Assembly (NCBI GenBank): GCA_025358925.1
Contig: JANYHT010000044.1
Location: 1-64,000 of the forward strand
Direction of reading: 5' to 3'
Length of the DNA stretch: 64,000 nt
Source: Gemmatimonadaceae bacterium
GTDB lineage: Bacteria > Gemmatimonadota > Gemmatimonadetes > Gemmatimonadales > Gemmatimonadaceae
Under the pieces are notes generated by a model. The model was not told where the DNA came from. It was given only the letters and a program-made list of their open reading frames with translations, and did not search any database. Positions 8,831 through 17,802 of this stretch are shown in pieces. The position numbers were made by a program, and so were the translations under genes. Numbering within the stretch: position 1 is the first letter of the stretch; every line of letters starts with the position of its first letter.

Positions 8831-11005
8831 TCATGGCACGACCGGTTTGACGGGGAGAATTGGCTTCACCGGTACCACCGGAATACCAACCTCTGACGCT
8901 GGCGGTAACGTGCGATCACGATACCAGCGTTGACGCGCCTGGTTGACGCGATCAGCGCGTAAAATCCACAGTTGCTGCGCCTGATCAAAACGCGCCATGA
9001 TATTGTTGAGCCAGTATGGTTTGTTCTCGCGCAACCACGATGCTTCGTACATCGTGCGCAACACGCCGTACTCGTCGCGCAAATCCTGCAGTCGTCCATT
9101 GATACCGGTAATGTCACCCAAGTCGCGTGTGGGCACGGTCGCGGCAATTGTATCCGTGGCAGATGCATATGCACGCGCGTACATCTCCGCCACTTCTTCA
9201 GCGAACTGAAATTTCATGCCGATCATGTTGAGTCGGCGCGCGCCTAGTTCCATCGCCGTGACCGCATCGGGCTCACGTAACGACTGCCCATGATTGGCCG
9301 CGTGCAAATCCAAGAGAGCACCTTCTGCCAAGAGCCGCAACTGTCGGAGAATCGGTTTCGTTTTCTCGGTAACAAAACGCCCTTCAGCACTCCATGGGTC
9401 AAGCCAAAACAAATAGTTACTTGCATCACCGACACGGACCGACTGCAAGAGTGTGTGTGCGGCCATCAACTTCCGTTGGGCTTCGTTCACACGGCCTGTC
9501 GTGTCGCCGTGAAATGCGCGCCCATAGGACGATTGAAATTGCGGAATGCTACTTTCACCTGATTGCCACGAAGCCGCCGCACCAAACAATACGCCGTACC
9601 ACGCTTGGTTGAAGATGGCGTCGCCGTCGTCATCCCAGCTGGTGTTGAGCATCCCGGTTGAACCGAGTCGCTGACCATCTCGCACGAAATTCCGAATGTT
9701 GATGAGCATTGCTGCATTGTTCGGAAAGACGCGATTCCAACTATTTACACCCGGTGCAACCCACGTTTCGATACCCGCATCACGGAATGGTACCAGATAA
9801 CTGTCGTAGCGATCCTTTGGGTCATACCACCACGCCACAGCGATCATGTCTTTTGGCAATGTCTTCGCGAGCGCCGGATGATTCATTGCCACATCGCCCC
9901 AAAAGAGGAGACGCTTGTGCAGCGGTGCGAGCGCCGTCGCAATGCGGTTGACAAAATCCACATACACCGCGCCCACGCCTTCGCGCGCATCCTTCCCTAG
10001 TCGTTTCCCCTCCGCTTCCACACGTTCCTGGGTTTGTCCGCGACCCAGTTCAAACGTTTCATCGGCGCCGATGTGCAAAAACTTGCTCGGAAATAGCGCC
10101 GCGATTTCGGCAAACGTTGAACGAACGAAATCCATACTGCCCGGTTGTCCAGGTGCGAGTACGTGACCATGCGGCGTTTCCGCTAAGGAAGAATATGTTT
10201 CCCACTTGAGCAGATGATGCAGGTGGCCGAACGCCTCCTGCTCGGGAATCACGTCAATGTGTAATGTCGTAGCGTACGCCACCAACTCGCGAATATCGGC
10301 GTTGCTGAATTGGCCGCCAGGCGGCGCGGCTAGTGGATAGGATTCATAGGCCAGCGTGTGTTCGAAGTACGGCGAATACACGTTCAGCTTAAAGGCCGCG
10401 AGCGTACGTAACTGTTGTTTCTGAAATGCCAATGTCGGAATTGGACCACGCGACAGATCATCATGAAACCCGCGCCAACGCATCGCGGGCCAGTCGCGAA
10501 TTCGTGCGCCAAGCAACGACGCGGTTGCGCCCGATCCCTGTACGAGCTGCAAAAAAGTTTGCACGCCATAAAAGACGCCGGCATCGCTCGCCCCGATTAT
10601 GTCCACGCGAGATTCGGTCGTCCGGAGCACATACCCTTCGGCGACCATAGTGCTATCGAAGTGCAGTGTGTCGTGCGCTAGCACGCGCTGCGCGTTCACA
10701 TCCGATGCACGAGACAATGCCACAGCGACCGCACCGACCGCCGCCGTGTTCACCACGCGAATTCCGCGCGCACGTAGCGCCGCGCGCAATTGTGCAACGG
10801 TTGCGCGGTCCGCCGCGTGCTGTGTCGGCGCGACGTACACACCGCCGCGTAAGGCGATCATCGAACGCACCACGAGTTCACGTGGGGCTGGAATCAGGGC
10901 GTACGACTCGGCGGCAGTCGTCTGTGCAGACGTGGCGCGCTGCGCCTCGAGCGCTCGCCCGAACGCAAACGCCAGCAGCATGCAGAATAGCAGTGATCTT
11001 TTCAT
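8831..11005 (-). CDS. Exported GH20-family beta-N-acetylhexosaminidase
   Basis: Glycoside hydrolase family 20 enzyme of 724 residues, expected to remove terminal N-acetylhexosamine from chitin, glycan or murein fragments by substrate-assisted catalysis. The ATG at 11005 opens a signal peptide ending RALEA|Q; a TTG four codons upstream is possible but weaker. Seen: an N-terminal alpha/beta GH20b-like domain beginning at LIPAPRELV, the TIM-barrel start around MRWRGFHDD, the catalytic Asp-Glu pair in HIGADE, and aromatic substrate-site residues (AWWYDP, NTSWDDDG). The C-terminus ends in a Pro-Val-Lys-Pro repeat. It is convergent with the Cdd1-like gene, and a short leader ORF and hairpin precede it. 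Confidence 0.92.
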   Translation of the reverse strand: MKRSLLFCMLLAFAFGRALEAQRATSAQTTAAESYALIPAPRELVVRSMIALRGGVYVAPTQHAADRATVAQLRAALRARGIRVVNTAAVGAVAVALSRASDVNAQRVLAHDTLHFDSTMVAEGYVLRTTESRVDIIGASDAGVFYGVQTFLQLVQGSGATASLLGARIRDWPAMRWRGFHDDLSRGPIPTLAFQKQQLRTLAAFKLNVYSPYFEHTLAYESYPLAAPPGGQFSNADIRELVAYATTLHIDVIPEQEAFGHLHHLLKWETYSSLAETPHGHVLAPGQPGSMDFVRSTFAEIAALFPSKFLHIGADETFELGRGQTQERVEAEGKRLGKDAREGVGAVYVDFVNRIATALAPLHKRLLFWGDVAMNHPALAKTLPKDMIAVAWWYDPKDRYDSYLVPFRDAGIETWVAPGVNSWNRVFPNNAAMLINIRNFVRDGQRLGSTGMLNTSWDDDGDAIFNQAWYGVLFGAAASWQSGESSIPQFQSSYGRAFHGDTTGRVNEAQRKLMAAHTLLQSVRVGDASNYLFWLDPWSAEGRFVTEKTKPILRQLRLLAEGALLDLHAANHGQSLREPDAVTAMELGARRLNMIGMKFQFAEEVAEMYARAYASATDTIAATVPTRDLGDITGINGRLQDLRDEYGVLRTMYEASWLRENKPYWLNNIMARFDQAQQLWILRADRVNQARQRWYRDRTLPPASEVGIPVVPVKPILPVKPVVP

Positions 11006-11023
11006 CTGTGGATGCAACGACGA

Positions 11024-11054
11024 AGGGCCGCCGCGGTCAAGCCGCGACGGCCCT
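11024..11054 (-). promoter_or_regulatory. GC-rich inverted repeat upstream of the GH20 gene
   Basis: Two 14-base arms (11024-11037 and 11041-11054) flank a CAA loop. In minus-strand RNA the single internal mismatch becomes a G-U pair, leaving 13 paired positions; on the plus strand it stays C-A. No clear T-run follows on the minus strand, so it is not a standard terminator. It lies between the 21-codon leader ORF stop (11101) and the GH20 ATG (11005), a position suited to attenuation or RBS occlusion. Inference only. Confidence 0.5.
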
Positions 11055-11100
11055 CTTGTCCTGTGCCAGCTCGAGACGATGCCCGAACCGGAACCCGAAA

Positions 11101-11166
11101 TTACCGGGCGTCGATCAGGAGATCGTTTGCCCAGGCCGAGCCGGCAAAGGGACGGGTGTTAGACAA
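11101..11166 (-). CDS. Putative 21-residue leader peptide with extended SD
   Basis: Short ORF TTG to TAA encoding 21 residues (begins MSNTRPFAGS, ends LLIDAR). The start is placed by an exceptionally strong ribosome-binding site: 12 consecutive bases complementary to the usual 16S rRNA 3' end, with seven bases between AGGAGG and the TTG. No run of a single amino acid is seen, so a classical amino-acid attenuator is not evident; there is one Trp. It is followed by a hairpin and the GH20 gene, so it could be a leader peptide controlling that gene or an independent small protein. I do not recognise the sequence. A TTG start and tiny size keep confidence moderate. Confidence 0.45.
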   Translation of the reverse strand: MSNTRPFAGSAWANDLLIDAR

Positions 11167-11167
11167 T

Positions 11168-11179
11168 GGATCACCTCCT
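11168..11179 (-). promoter_or_regulatory. Twelve-base extended Shine-Dalgarno
   Basis: The minus strand reads AGGAGGTGATCC, a perfect complement of the canonical 16S rRNA tail. Most genes in this window have weak or no SD, so this site stands out and sets the start of the leader ORF at 11166. Confidence 0.6.
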
Positions 11180-11217
11180 GACTAAAAGGGTTGGACTTCG
11201 GGCGAAAACCGAGATCC

Positions 11218-11256
11218 TGCAAACAGCACCAACACGTGTTGCAAACAACACCAACA
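11218..11256. repeat. Pair of 17-bp direct repeats, 22-bp period
   Basis: TGCAAACAGCACCAACA (11218-11234) and TGCAAACAACACCAACA (11240-11256) differ at one base and are separated by five bases. The 22-bp period places both on the same DNA face (about two helical turns), as in tandem operators. They sit between the leader ORF/GH20 unit (minus) and the S9 peptidase (plus), so a regulator binding here could act on either gene. Confidence 0.6.
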
Positions 11257-11259
11257 TTT

Positions 11260-11461
11260 TGCACTCGGCGCTCCTCCGCGTGCAACGTCATGGTAGGATC
11301 AGAGGTCGCGACGCGCAAGCATGAATTTCTGCACAACACACTCCGCGGATGGGCCGCATTGCAGTCTTCAGTCACGAACGCCAGAATGTGGACAACACGT
11401 CACGTCGCAAAAACGTAATCTGCCTGTTCCTATCCCCATGGCCCCATTCTCGAGAGCCTTT
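11260..11461. other. Intergenic region between divergent GH20 and S9 units
   Basis: About 200 bases upstream of the S9 peptidase. I see a loose TGCAC...GTGCA inverted pair near 11260-11284 and no convincing -35/-10 pair, no RNA gene and no supported ORF. The promoter of the S9 gene must lie here. Confidence 0.5.
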
Positions 11462-13735
11462 ATGTCCGTCGCAAAAAAGTGGCGCCACACGCGCCACATT
11501 TCGTTCACCTTGCTCGCACTCGTCCTTCCGACCGCGCTCGCTGCGCAACGCGCCGGTGGTGCAGGAACAGCGACTCCAATGACGGCAGAAGCACAATCCA
11601 CGAGGCTTCCCAAGGGTCCGCGCGCGATGATGTCGGCCGACTGGTATCGCGTCGCAACCGTTAGCGCTCCGGTGCTCTCGCCAGACGGCAAGCGCGTGGC
11701 GATGACCGTGACGACGTCGAAAGAGACTGAGAATCGTCGCCATAGCGAAGTGTGGGTAGTGAATGCAGCAGGCGGCGAGCCGCAACGCTGGACATCGCCG
11801 AGCACGGAGAGTTCGAACCCGCGCTGGTCGCCGGACGGCAAGTATTTGTTTTTTAGTTCGCAACGTCCGGGCGGTCGAGGTAACACGTGGGCCATTCGCC
11901 TTGATGAACCATCCGGCGAAGCGATTCAAGTGGACACGTATCCAACGGGTTCAATGCCGTCGAACAGCGCCTTTGCCGTGTTTACACAACCGGCGCGTGA
12001 TGACACCCCGCCGCGCGCGATGACTGATCCATTTGCGCGGATGCTGCCCATTGCCAAGCCGCCATTTGAAGCCATCACACGCCCTGCGGATCCCGCACGT
12101 TTCGACGGACGGCACGTGACCGATATGGGGTACAAAGTGAACGGTGTGGGCTACGTCCCGAGCCGTTTGATTGCCCGCGCGTGGCACCCGCAACAGATCT
12201 GGCGTCAGACTATGGGCGACACCACGAAGCGGATGCTGACGAACACGTTGTATTCGCATCGTGGTGTAACGGTGTCGCCAGACGGGAAGCTCATCGCATT
12301 TATCGCGGACGTCAAACTGCGCGCTGATTCTGCCGTTGAACTCGATCGAGATTCGCTGGCGAAACTCCCGTACAACAAGTTGCGCGATGAGATGGAGCGC
12401 AACGACATGGATTTGTATGTGATGCCGATCGAGGGCGGCTCACCTCGAAAGGTGGCTGAGTGGATGGGTACGGAAGCGGATGTCGCATGGTCGACCGATA
12501 GCAAGTCGATCGCGTTTATTGGACGACCAGCGCGAGTCAAGTCAGCACGCATCTATGTTGTTGACGTCGCGGGTGGAACGCCGCGCAACGTGATTGGCGA
12601 CTGGCAGTATGAACCGTCCTCGATTGACTGGCTCCCAACGGGCGCGCTGATGTTTACCGCCGACGTCGGCGGACGTTCGGCCATTTTACAGGCAGATCTG
12701 TCTGGAAAGATGACACCAAAGGAACTCATTGGTGGTCGTCGACAAATCCGCGGTAGTGCGTACGATGCGAATGGTAAGCTGGTCGCCTTCGTCGCCACCT
12801 CGATGACCAAGCCGACCGAGTTATTTATTGCCAATGCCGACGGAAGTGGCGAGCGCAAGTTGACAAACTTCAACGATGACGTGAACCGCGATGTGGTGTG
12901 GAGCGATGCCGATCGTTTCACCTACAAAAGCGTCGGCAATTTGGAAATCGAAAGCTGGCTGATGAAGCCGTACAACTACGATCCGTCCAAGAAGTATCCA
13001 ATGGTCATCTACATTCACGGGGGCCCGCATTCGTCGTACGGTGAAGGCTGGTTCGACGAATTTCAAAACCTCGCCGCGCAAGGCATGTTTGTCTTGTTCA
13101 CGAATCCGCGTGGATCAACTGGTTACGGTGCACCGTTTACATACAGCACGCGCGGTCGTTGGGGCCTTGAAGATTACGAGGATCTGATGAAAGCCGTCGA
13201 CATTGTGGCGAAGCGCCCCGACGTGGACTCCACCAAGATGGGTGCAACGGGCGGTTCGTACGGCGGCTTCATGACCACGTGGCTGGCGACGCGCACCACG
13301 CGTTTTAAAGCGATCGAAACCGATCGGACCATCACCGAGTGGACGTACTGGTATGGGTCGAGCGATGCCCAAGGGCTCACGGAGTTTGAGTTCTATGGCA
13401 AGCCGTGGGACAATCAAAAGTTGTACGACACGCTCTCGCCAATTCGCTACGTGCACAAGGTGAAAACGCCGATGCTCATGGTGCAATCGGAAGAAGACTT
13501 CCGCACGCCGATGGGGAACGCCGAGATGTGGTACATGGCGCTCAAGAAACAGGGCGTGCCAGTGGAGCTGGTGCGCTACCCGCGCAGCAATCACGACTTG
13601 TCACGTACTGGTGAGCCGTGGTTGCTGGTTGATCGCTTAGGTCGCATTCGCCAGTGGTTCGCGTACTGGTTGCAAGGCGAGAAACCTAAAGATCCGGCGC
13701 CGACGCGTGCGGCCGGATCGGCGCCGGAGCGCTAG
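11462..13735 (+). CDS. Exported S9-family prolyl oligopeptidase/dipeptidyl peptidase
   Basis: 757-residue serine peptidase of the S9 family with a signal peptide (basic n-region KKWRHTRH, cleavage ALAA|Q). An N-terminal beta-propeller made of PD40/TolB-like repeats (recurrent LSPDGK, WSPDGK and SPDGKLIAF motifs) covers roughly residues 60-480, followed by an alpha/beta hydrolase domain. Catalytic triad by position and motif: S599 in GGSYGG, D679 in SEEDFRTP, H711 in RSNHDLSR. Expected to degrade short peptides in the envelope. An in-frame ATG at 11438 is an alternative start but gives a longer n-region. It converges on the acylase gene with a four-base gap, leaving no room for a separate terminator. 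Confidence 0.92.
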   Translation: MSVAKKWRHTRHISFTLLALVLPTALAAQRAGGAGTATPMTAEAQSTRLPKGPRAMMSADWYRVATVSAPVLSPDGKRVAMTVTTSKETENRRHSEVWVVNAAGGEPQRWTSPSTESSNPRWSPDGKYLFFSSQRPGGRGNTWAIRLDEPSGEAIQVDTYPTGSMPSNSAFAVFTQPARDDTPPRAMTDPFARMLPIAKPPFEAITRPADPARFDGRHVTDMGYKVNGVGYVPSRLIARAWHPQQIWRQTMGDTTKRMLTNTLYSHRGVTVSPDGKLIAFIADVKLRADSAVELDRDSLAKLPYNKLRDEMERNDMDLYVMPIEGGSPRKVAEWMGTEADVAWSTDSKSIAFIGRPARVKSARIYVVDVAGGTPRNVIGDWQYEPSSIDWLPTGALMFTADVGGRSAILQADLSGKMTPKELIGGRRQIRGSAYDANGKLVAFVATSMTKPTELFIANADGSGERKLTNFNDDVNRDVVWSDADRFTYKSVGNLEIESWLMKPYNYDPSKKYPMVIYIHGGPHSSYGEGWFDEFQNLAAQGMFVLFTNPRGSTGYGAPFTYSTRGRWGLEDYEDLMKAVDIVAKRPDVDSTKMGATGGSYGGFMTTWLATRTTRFKAIETDRTITEWTYWYGSSDAQGLTEFEFYGKPWDNQKLYDTLSPIRYVHKVKTPMLMVQSEEDFRTPMGNAEMWYMALKKQGVPVELVRYPRSNHDLSRTGEPWLLVDRLGRIRQWFAYWLQGEKPKDPAPTRAAGSAPER

Positions 13736-13739
13736 CACG

Positions 13740-16241
13740 TTACGGTCGCAAGTGTTCGACCGATTCCGCGCGCTTGGCGACCGCCGAGCGCGCGTACGGT
13801 AACGGCGCATAAACACCCTGTGTCCACGGCAGGAAGAGATCACGATAGTGAGCACTGCGCGGGTCTCCACTTTGCCCTGGTGTATTAGTCATTACTGCGC
13901 GTTCCCAGTCAGCCAAGTCGATCACGACACGGACGCTCGCACCGGCCGTTTGATTGTCGGTATTGCCCGTAGCATTGAGCGTATTGGCGTAACCACCGCG
14001 CGCTACCGGTCCAGGTGAGAGCCACTGGCGCAGGGAATCGTTAACCGCACCGTCGAGCGGATGCGCAATGCGCACGTGATGAAACGTGACTTGCCCGTAT
14101 TGCCAACGTGTCATTGCGGCACCGAACTTTGCCGTCAACTCAGCGACCGCATCAGTGAACGCACGTCGCACCAACGAATCGCGGACAACGGTCGGGTGTG
14201 GGCCGAGGATAGTGTCCGCATTCGAGAGCCAATCAATTAAGCGAGAAAGCGGCACGGTGCGCATAGCGGTCCGCGCATTCGCTGGCAACGTTGCGTCGGC
14301 AACGAGTCGCGTGAGCGAGCGCTCCCACAGCGCATATATGCCAGCGCCAATCGACTGGACGGCGAGCACGCCGTTCCATGCAAGCACAGAATCTTTCGCG
14401 GCACTGACTGACGCGCTGCCAAACGTGACGCCGCGCAGCAACGGTACAAGCGCGCGCGCGGCCACGGCCGTTTCGTCATGTTGCAACGCTTCCATCGCGG
14501 CGACACTGGCATGCGTTGTTGTGTCGAGTACTTCCGTGAGCCGGCGCAATCGCCACGGTTCTGCCCACGTGCGCGCAATCGCATCATTGTGCGGGTAGGT
14601 GGGCGATACGTTAAGCGCGTTGGCCGTACCGAAAAATCCGCGCGCTGGTGAAGTCGCGTGCGGCAAGTCCACGATGCGCAGAAATCCACTCCACTCAAAA
14701 CGTCCGTTTCCTGGAACTGGCACTAAGCCATCCCAATTTTTCCGGATGGGTGCGATGCCTGCACTCTGCCATCCGATCGCACCCGACGTATCGGCCCAGA
14801 GCCAGTTCAGCGCGGGCATGTGCGCGTATCCAACAGCGGCACGAAAATCAGACCATGTCCGCGCCTGATCGATGCGCAAACTTGCAAGATATGGCGCGCC
14901 GCCCGGCTCAAACCAAGCCGCGCGCAGCGCTACCGCCACGTGTTGCGCTGCGTTTTTAAAGATCACCGGTCCATGTCGCGTGAAGTGCATCGTGATGGGC
15001 ACCGCCGCACCGCCGCGCACGCGAATCGTGTCGTACACAACGCGCATCCGCGTCGCGATCCCCTTATAGTCGTACGACAACGGATCGCCCGTTGTCGTCG
15101 CGTACGTATACAAGTCTTCGACGTCGAGTCCGAAGATCGTTAACCCCCATGCGCCATGCTGATTATGACCGATCGCAACGCCGGGAATCGCGGGTTCACC
15201 TGCACCGATGACGTCCCAGCCCGGCGCGCTTAAATGCACAAGGTAGCGCAACGATGGTGTCGTGATCGTGCGATGCGGATCGTTCGCCAACATGGGTTTT
15301 CCGCTCGCCGTGCGTGAGCCCGCGAGCACCCAGTTGTTGCTCTCCCACCGATCAGCCGTTGCGGCAGTCGTTCCGGGATCGCGTTCCAGATTTGCGTCGG
15401 CGTCACCGAACATGTCGCGCAAGGTCCCGTTGCGGTTTATCGCGCCGGATGTTCCAACTTTTCGTACCGACGCAGCAAGATCCTCCGAACGAAACTGCGG
15501 TGCATTCTTGAAGGCGTCGTAGACCGCAAGCAGTGCGTCATCCGAATCCGCGTCGAGTGCGCGTGTAATCGCCGAATCAACGGAAAGCCGCGCGGGGTCA
15601 GGTTCGAAGCGTCGGCGGCGCAATACGGCAGCTTCACCAATGGCGCGTACCGCTCGTGCCGTACTCAGCTCGTCGCGCGCATTCGACGCCAACGCATTGT
15701 GTCGCGAAATCACCACGGCTGTTGTCCATTTTCCGGGTGTGATTCCCAACCATTGCAATTCTGGTGGAAGCAGCGTGCTGTCGCGTGACACTCGTGCGAC
15801 GTACGCGTTCACACCGTCAACGAACGCGGTGATAATCGTCACACCGTGCGGATGATAGTGTGCGAGTTCTGTCGCCATCGAACCTCGATAGCGCAAAAGT
15901 CGCGATGCGCGATCACGCGCAACCCATCGTGAGCCGAGCACTTCGGCCATGGTTCCCGTTGCCTGACGGCGCCACAACTCGAGCTGAAAGAGGCGATCGC
16001 GAGCGGCGTTGTAACCCTGCGCGAAAAACAAATCGTGTTCGTTGGCCGCGCGAATATGTACAACGCCGGCGGAGTCGCGTGTCAGATCAACCGGAGCCCG
16101 CAGTCCCGGGACGCTGAGCGATTGCGCGTACAACGTGCGCGCCGTTCCAAAGAGAAGCACCGTGGTCGTCACAACACACCGACCTGCGTAACGCGCGATA
16201 ACAAGTAACCGTGTGGCAGGGTAGGGATTCGCGCGCGTCAT
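13740..16241 (-). CDS. Penicillin-acylase-family (S45) N-terminal nucleophile hydrolase
   Basis: 833-residue exported amidase of the penicillin acylase/acyl-homoserine-lactone acylase family. A membrane or signal segment covers residues 10-40, with a TLYA|Q site. The alpha chain begins at VPGLRAPVDLTRD with the family's GVVHIRA and AQGYNAARDRLFQLE motifs. The auto-processing nucleophile is S301 in ESNNWVLAGSRT, preceded by a linker that would be excised, and the beta chain includes LANDPH. Members hydrolyse beta-lactam side chains, AHLs or other acyl amides; sequence alone does not tell the substrate. It stands alone on the minus strand, divergent from the SDR/DUF2867 gene across about 110 bases. 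Confidence 0.9.
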   Translation of the reverse strand: MTRANPYPATRLLVIARYAGRCVVTTTVLLFGTARTLYAQSLSVPGLRAPVDLTRDSAGVVHIRAANEHDLFFAQGYNAARDRLFQLELWRRQATGTMAEVLGSRWVARDRASRLLRYRGSMATELAHYHPHGVTIITAFVDGVNAYVARVSRDSTLLPPELQWLGITPGKWTTAVVISRHNALASNARDELSTARAVRAIGEAAVLRRRRFEPDPARLSVDSAITRALDADSDDALLAVYDAFKNAPQFRSEDLAASVRKVGTSGAINRNGTLRDMFGDADANLERDPGTTAATADRWESNNWVLAGSRTASGKPMLANDPHRTITTPSLRYLVHLSAPGWDVIGAGEPAIPGVAIGHNQHGAWGLTIFGLDVEDLYTYATTTGDPLSYDYKGIATRMRVVYDTIRVRGGAAVPITMHFTRHGPVIFKNAAQHVAVALRAAWFEPGGAPYLASLRIDQARTWSDFRAAVGYAHMPALNWLWADTSGAIGWQSAGIAPIRKNWDGLVPVPGNGRFEWSGFLRIVDLPHATSPARGFFGTANALNVSPTYPHNDAIARTWAEPWRLRRLTEVLDTTTHASVAAMEALQHDETAVAARALVPLLRGVTFGSASVSAAKDSVLAWNGVLAVQSIGAGIYALWERSLTRLVADATLPANARTAMRTVPLSRLIDWLSNADTILGPHPTVVRDSLVRRAFTDAVAELTAKFGAAMTRWQYGQVTFHHVRIAHPLDGAVNDSLRQWLSPGPVARGGYANTLNATGNTDNQTAGASVRVVIDLADWERAVMTNTPGQSGDPRSAHYRDLFLPWTQGVYAPLPYARSAVAKRAESVEHLRP

Positions 16242-16350
16242 GCGGCTCCAGCGAGGTTGAGAACGGGAACGTCAGCGAACAGCGATATGCTTACCTTACC
16301 AGTTCGCCGCCTTCGTCGCCAATCGCGTTCTTTTTCAGCAAACTTGACGC

Positions 16351-17802
16351 ATGTCCGTGCTCATCACCGGCGCCACCGGATACATTGGCGGCCGTTTAAC
16401 CTCTCGCTTGGTCGAACGCGGTATCCGCGTGCGGCTCTTCGTGCGCGATGCTCGCCGAATTAAGGGGCGTTGGTGGGAGCGTGACGTCGAGGTAGTGACT
16501 GGTGACATGTTTGACGCGGCGTCGCTCGTGCGCGCGCTCGATGGCGTGGAGCAGGCGTACTATCTCGTACACAGTATGAGCAGCGCGGACGACTTTGCGG
16601 ATCGTGATCGGATTGCAGCGCGTAACTTTGTGCACGCGGGACGTAATCTGCGTCACTGTGTCTACTTAGGTGGCCTGGTTCCGGAAGCGGAGGACGTCTC
16701 CCGTCATCTGGCGAGTCGCGCTGAAACAGGCGCGATTTTGCGCGGCGGTTTGCCAACGACGGAGTTTCGCGCGGGGCCGATCGTTGGCTCGGGCTCCGCC
16801 TCATTTGAAATGGTGCGATACCTCACCGAGCGATTGCCCCTCATGATCGCGCCGAAATGGATTGTGAATGAAGTGCAGCCGATCGCGGTACGCGATGTAC
16901 TCACATATCTCATGGAAGCGCGAGAGCAAGCACCAAGCGGAATCGTCGAAATTGGTGGTGCGGATCGCTTGTCATTTCGCGACATGATGTACGGCTACGC
17001 GGCCGTGCGCGGTTTGCGGCGCACTATTCTTCCGGTGCCGATACTTGCCCCCAGGCTGGCCGCACTGTGGGTGGTGCGAGTGACGCCGATTCCACGTCGT
17101 ATCGCTGAACCATTGGTCGAAGGCATCGTGCATCCGGTGGTGGCCGACACCACCAAAGCGCAGCGCTTGTTCCCGCATATTCGTCCCATGCCGTACAAGC
17201 AGGCGGTTGAGCGCGCTCTCTTACAGATGAGCGCACACGCAGTCGAATCACGGTGGAGCGATGCCCTCGGTGCTGGACAATCGTACGAGCTGCGTGATCG
17301 CGAAGGCGTGTTGGAAGAAACGCGTTCGATTTACGTGGAGGCGTCACCCGATCAGGTGTTTCGCGCGTTTTGTCGACTCGGCGGCGAGCAAGGATGGCTT
17401 GCGTGGAACCTTCTGTGGCGCATTCGAGGTTTTATCGATCGGTTGTTTGGCGGACCTGGATTGCGTCGTGGGCGTCGCGACCCGGCGTGGTTATACCTCG
17501 GCGAGGCCGTTGACTTCTGGCGCGTTGAAATGATCGAACGTCCGCGTCTGCTTCGGCTGCGAGCCGAGATGCGCGCGCCGGGACATGCATGGCTGCAGTT
17601 TACAGCGATATCGGAAGGGAACGGCACACGTCTAGTACAAACGGCGCTCTTTGCACCACGAGGTCTCATGGGCTTGTTGTACTGGTACGCGATGTTCCCA
17701 GCCCACCTCTTCATCTTTGACGACATGATCAAAGGCATCGCGACGCTCGCACTCGCCGAACCAGAGTTGTCGGACGAACCCCGGCACGGCATCGTGGCGT
17801 GA
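16351..17802 (+). CDS. NAD(P)-binding SDR/NmrA-like protein with C-terminal DUF2867
   Basis: 483 residues in two parts. Residues 1-300 form an atypical SDR/NmrA-type Rossmann domain with TGATGYIGGRL at the N-terminus and a YYLVHSM segment. Residues from about 320 onward match DUF2867, a START/polyketide-cyclase-like domain, with WLAWNLLWRIRG and a hydrophobic C-terminal region around LMGLLYWYAMFP. This fusion is common in bacteria but has no established substrate. It is coupled to the following glycosyltransferase by a four-base overlap, so a joint role in lipid or pigment modification is possible; that is inference only. Confidence 0.85.
   Translation: MSVLITGATGYIGGRLTSRLVERGIRVRLFVRDARRIKGRWWERDVEVVTGDMFDAASLVRALDGVEQAYYLVHSMSSADDFADRDRIAARNFVHAGRNLRHCVYLGGLVPEAEDVSRHLASRAETGAILRGGLPTTEFRAGPIVGSGSASFEMVRYLTERLPLMIAPKWIVNEVQPIAVRDVLTYLMEAREQAPSGIVEIGGADRLSFRDMMYGYAAVRGLRRTILPVPILAPRLAALWVVRVTPIPRRIAEPLVEGIVHPVVADTTKAQRLFPHIRPMPYKQAVERALLQMSAHAVESRWSDALGAGQSYELRDREGVLEETRSIYVEASPDQVFRAFCRLGGEQGWLAWNLLWRIRGFIDRLFGGPGLRRGRRDPAWLYLGEAVDFWRVEMIERPRLLRLRAEMRAPGHAWLQFTAISEGNGTRLVQTALFAPRGLMGLLYWYAMFPAHLFIFDDMIKGIATLALAEPELSDEPRHGIVA

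Noticed and set aside
11167-11180. Possible relic of a 16S rRNA 3' end on the plus strand (GGATCACCTCCT)
   Set aside because: The bases before it do not resemble 16S helix 45, and the minus strand reads as an SD at correct spacing from a start codon.
13690-13740. GC-rich inverted pattern at the end of the S9 gene as terminator
   Set aside because: The arms are imperfect, lie within the coding region and are not followed by a T-run.
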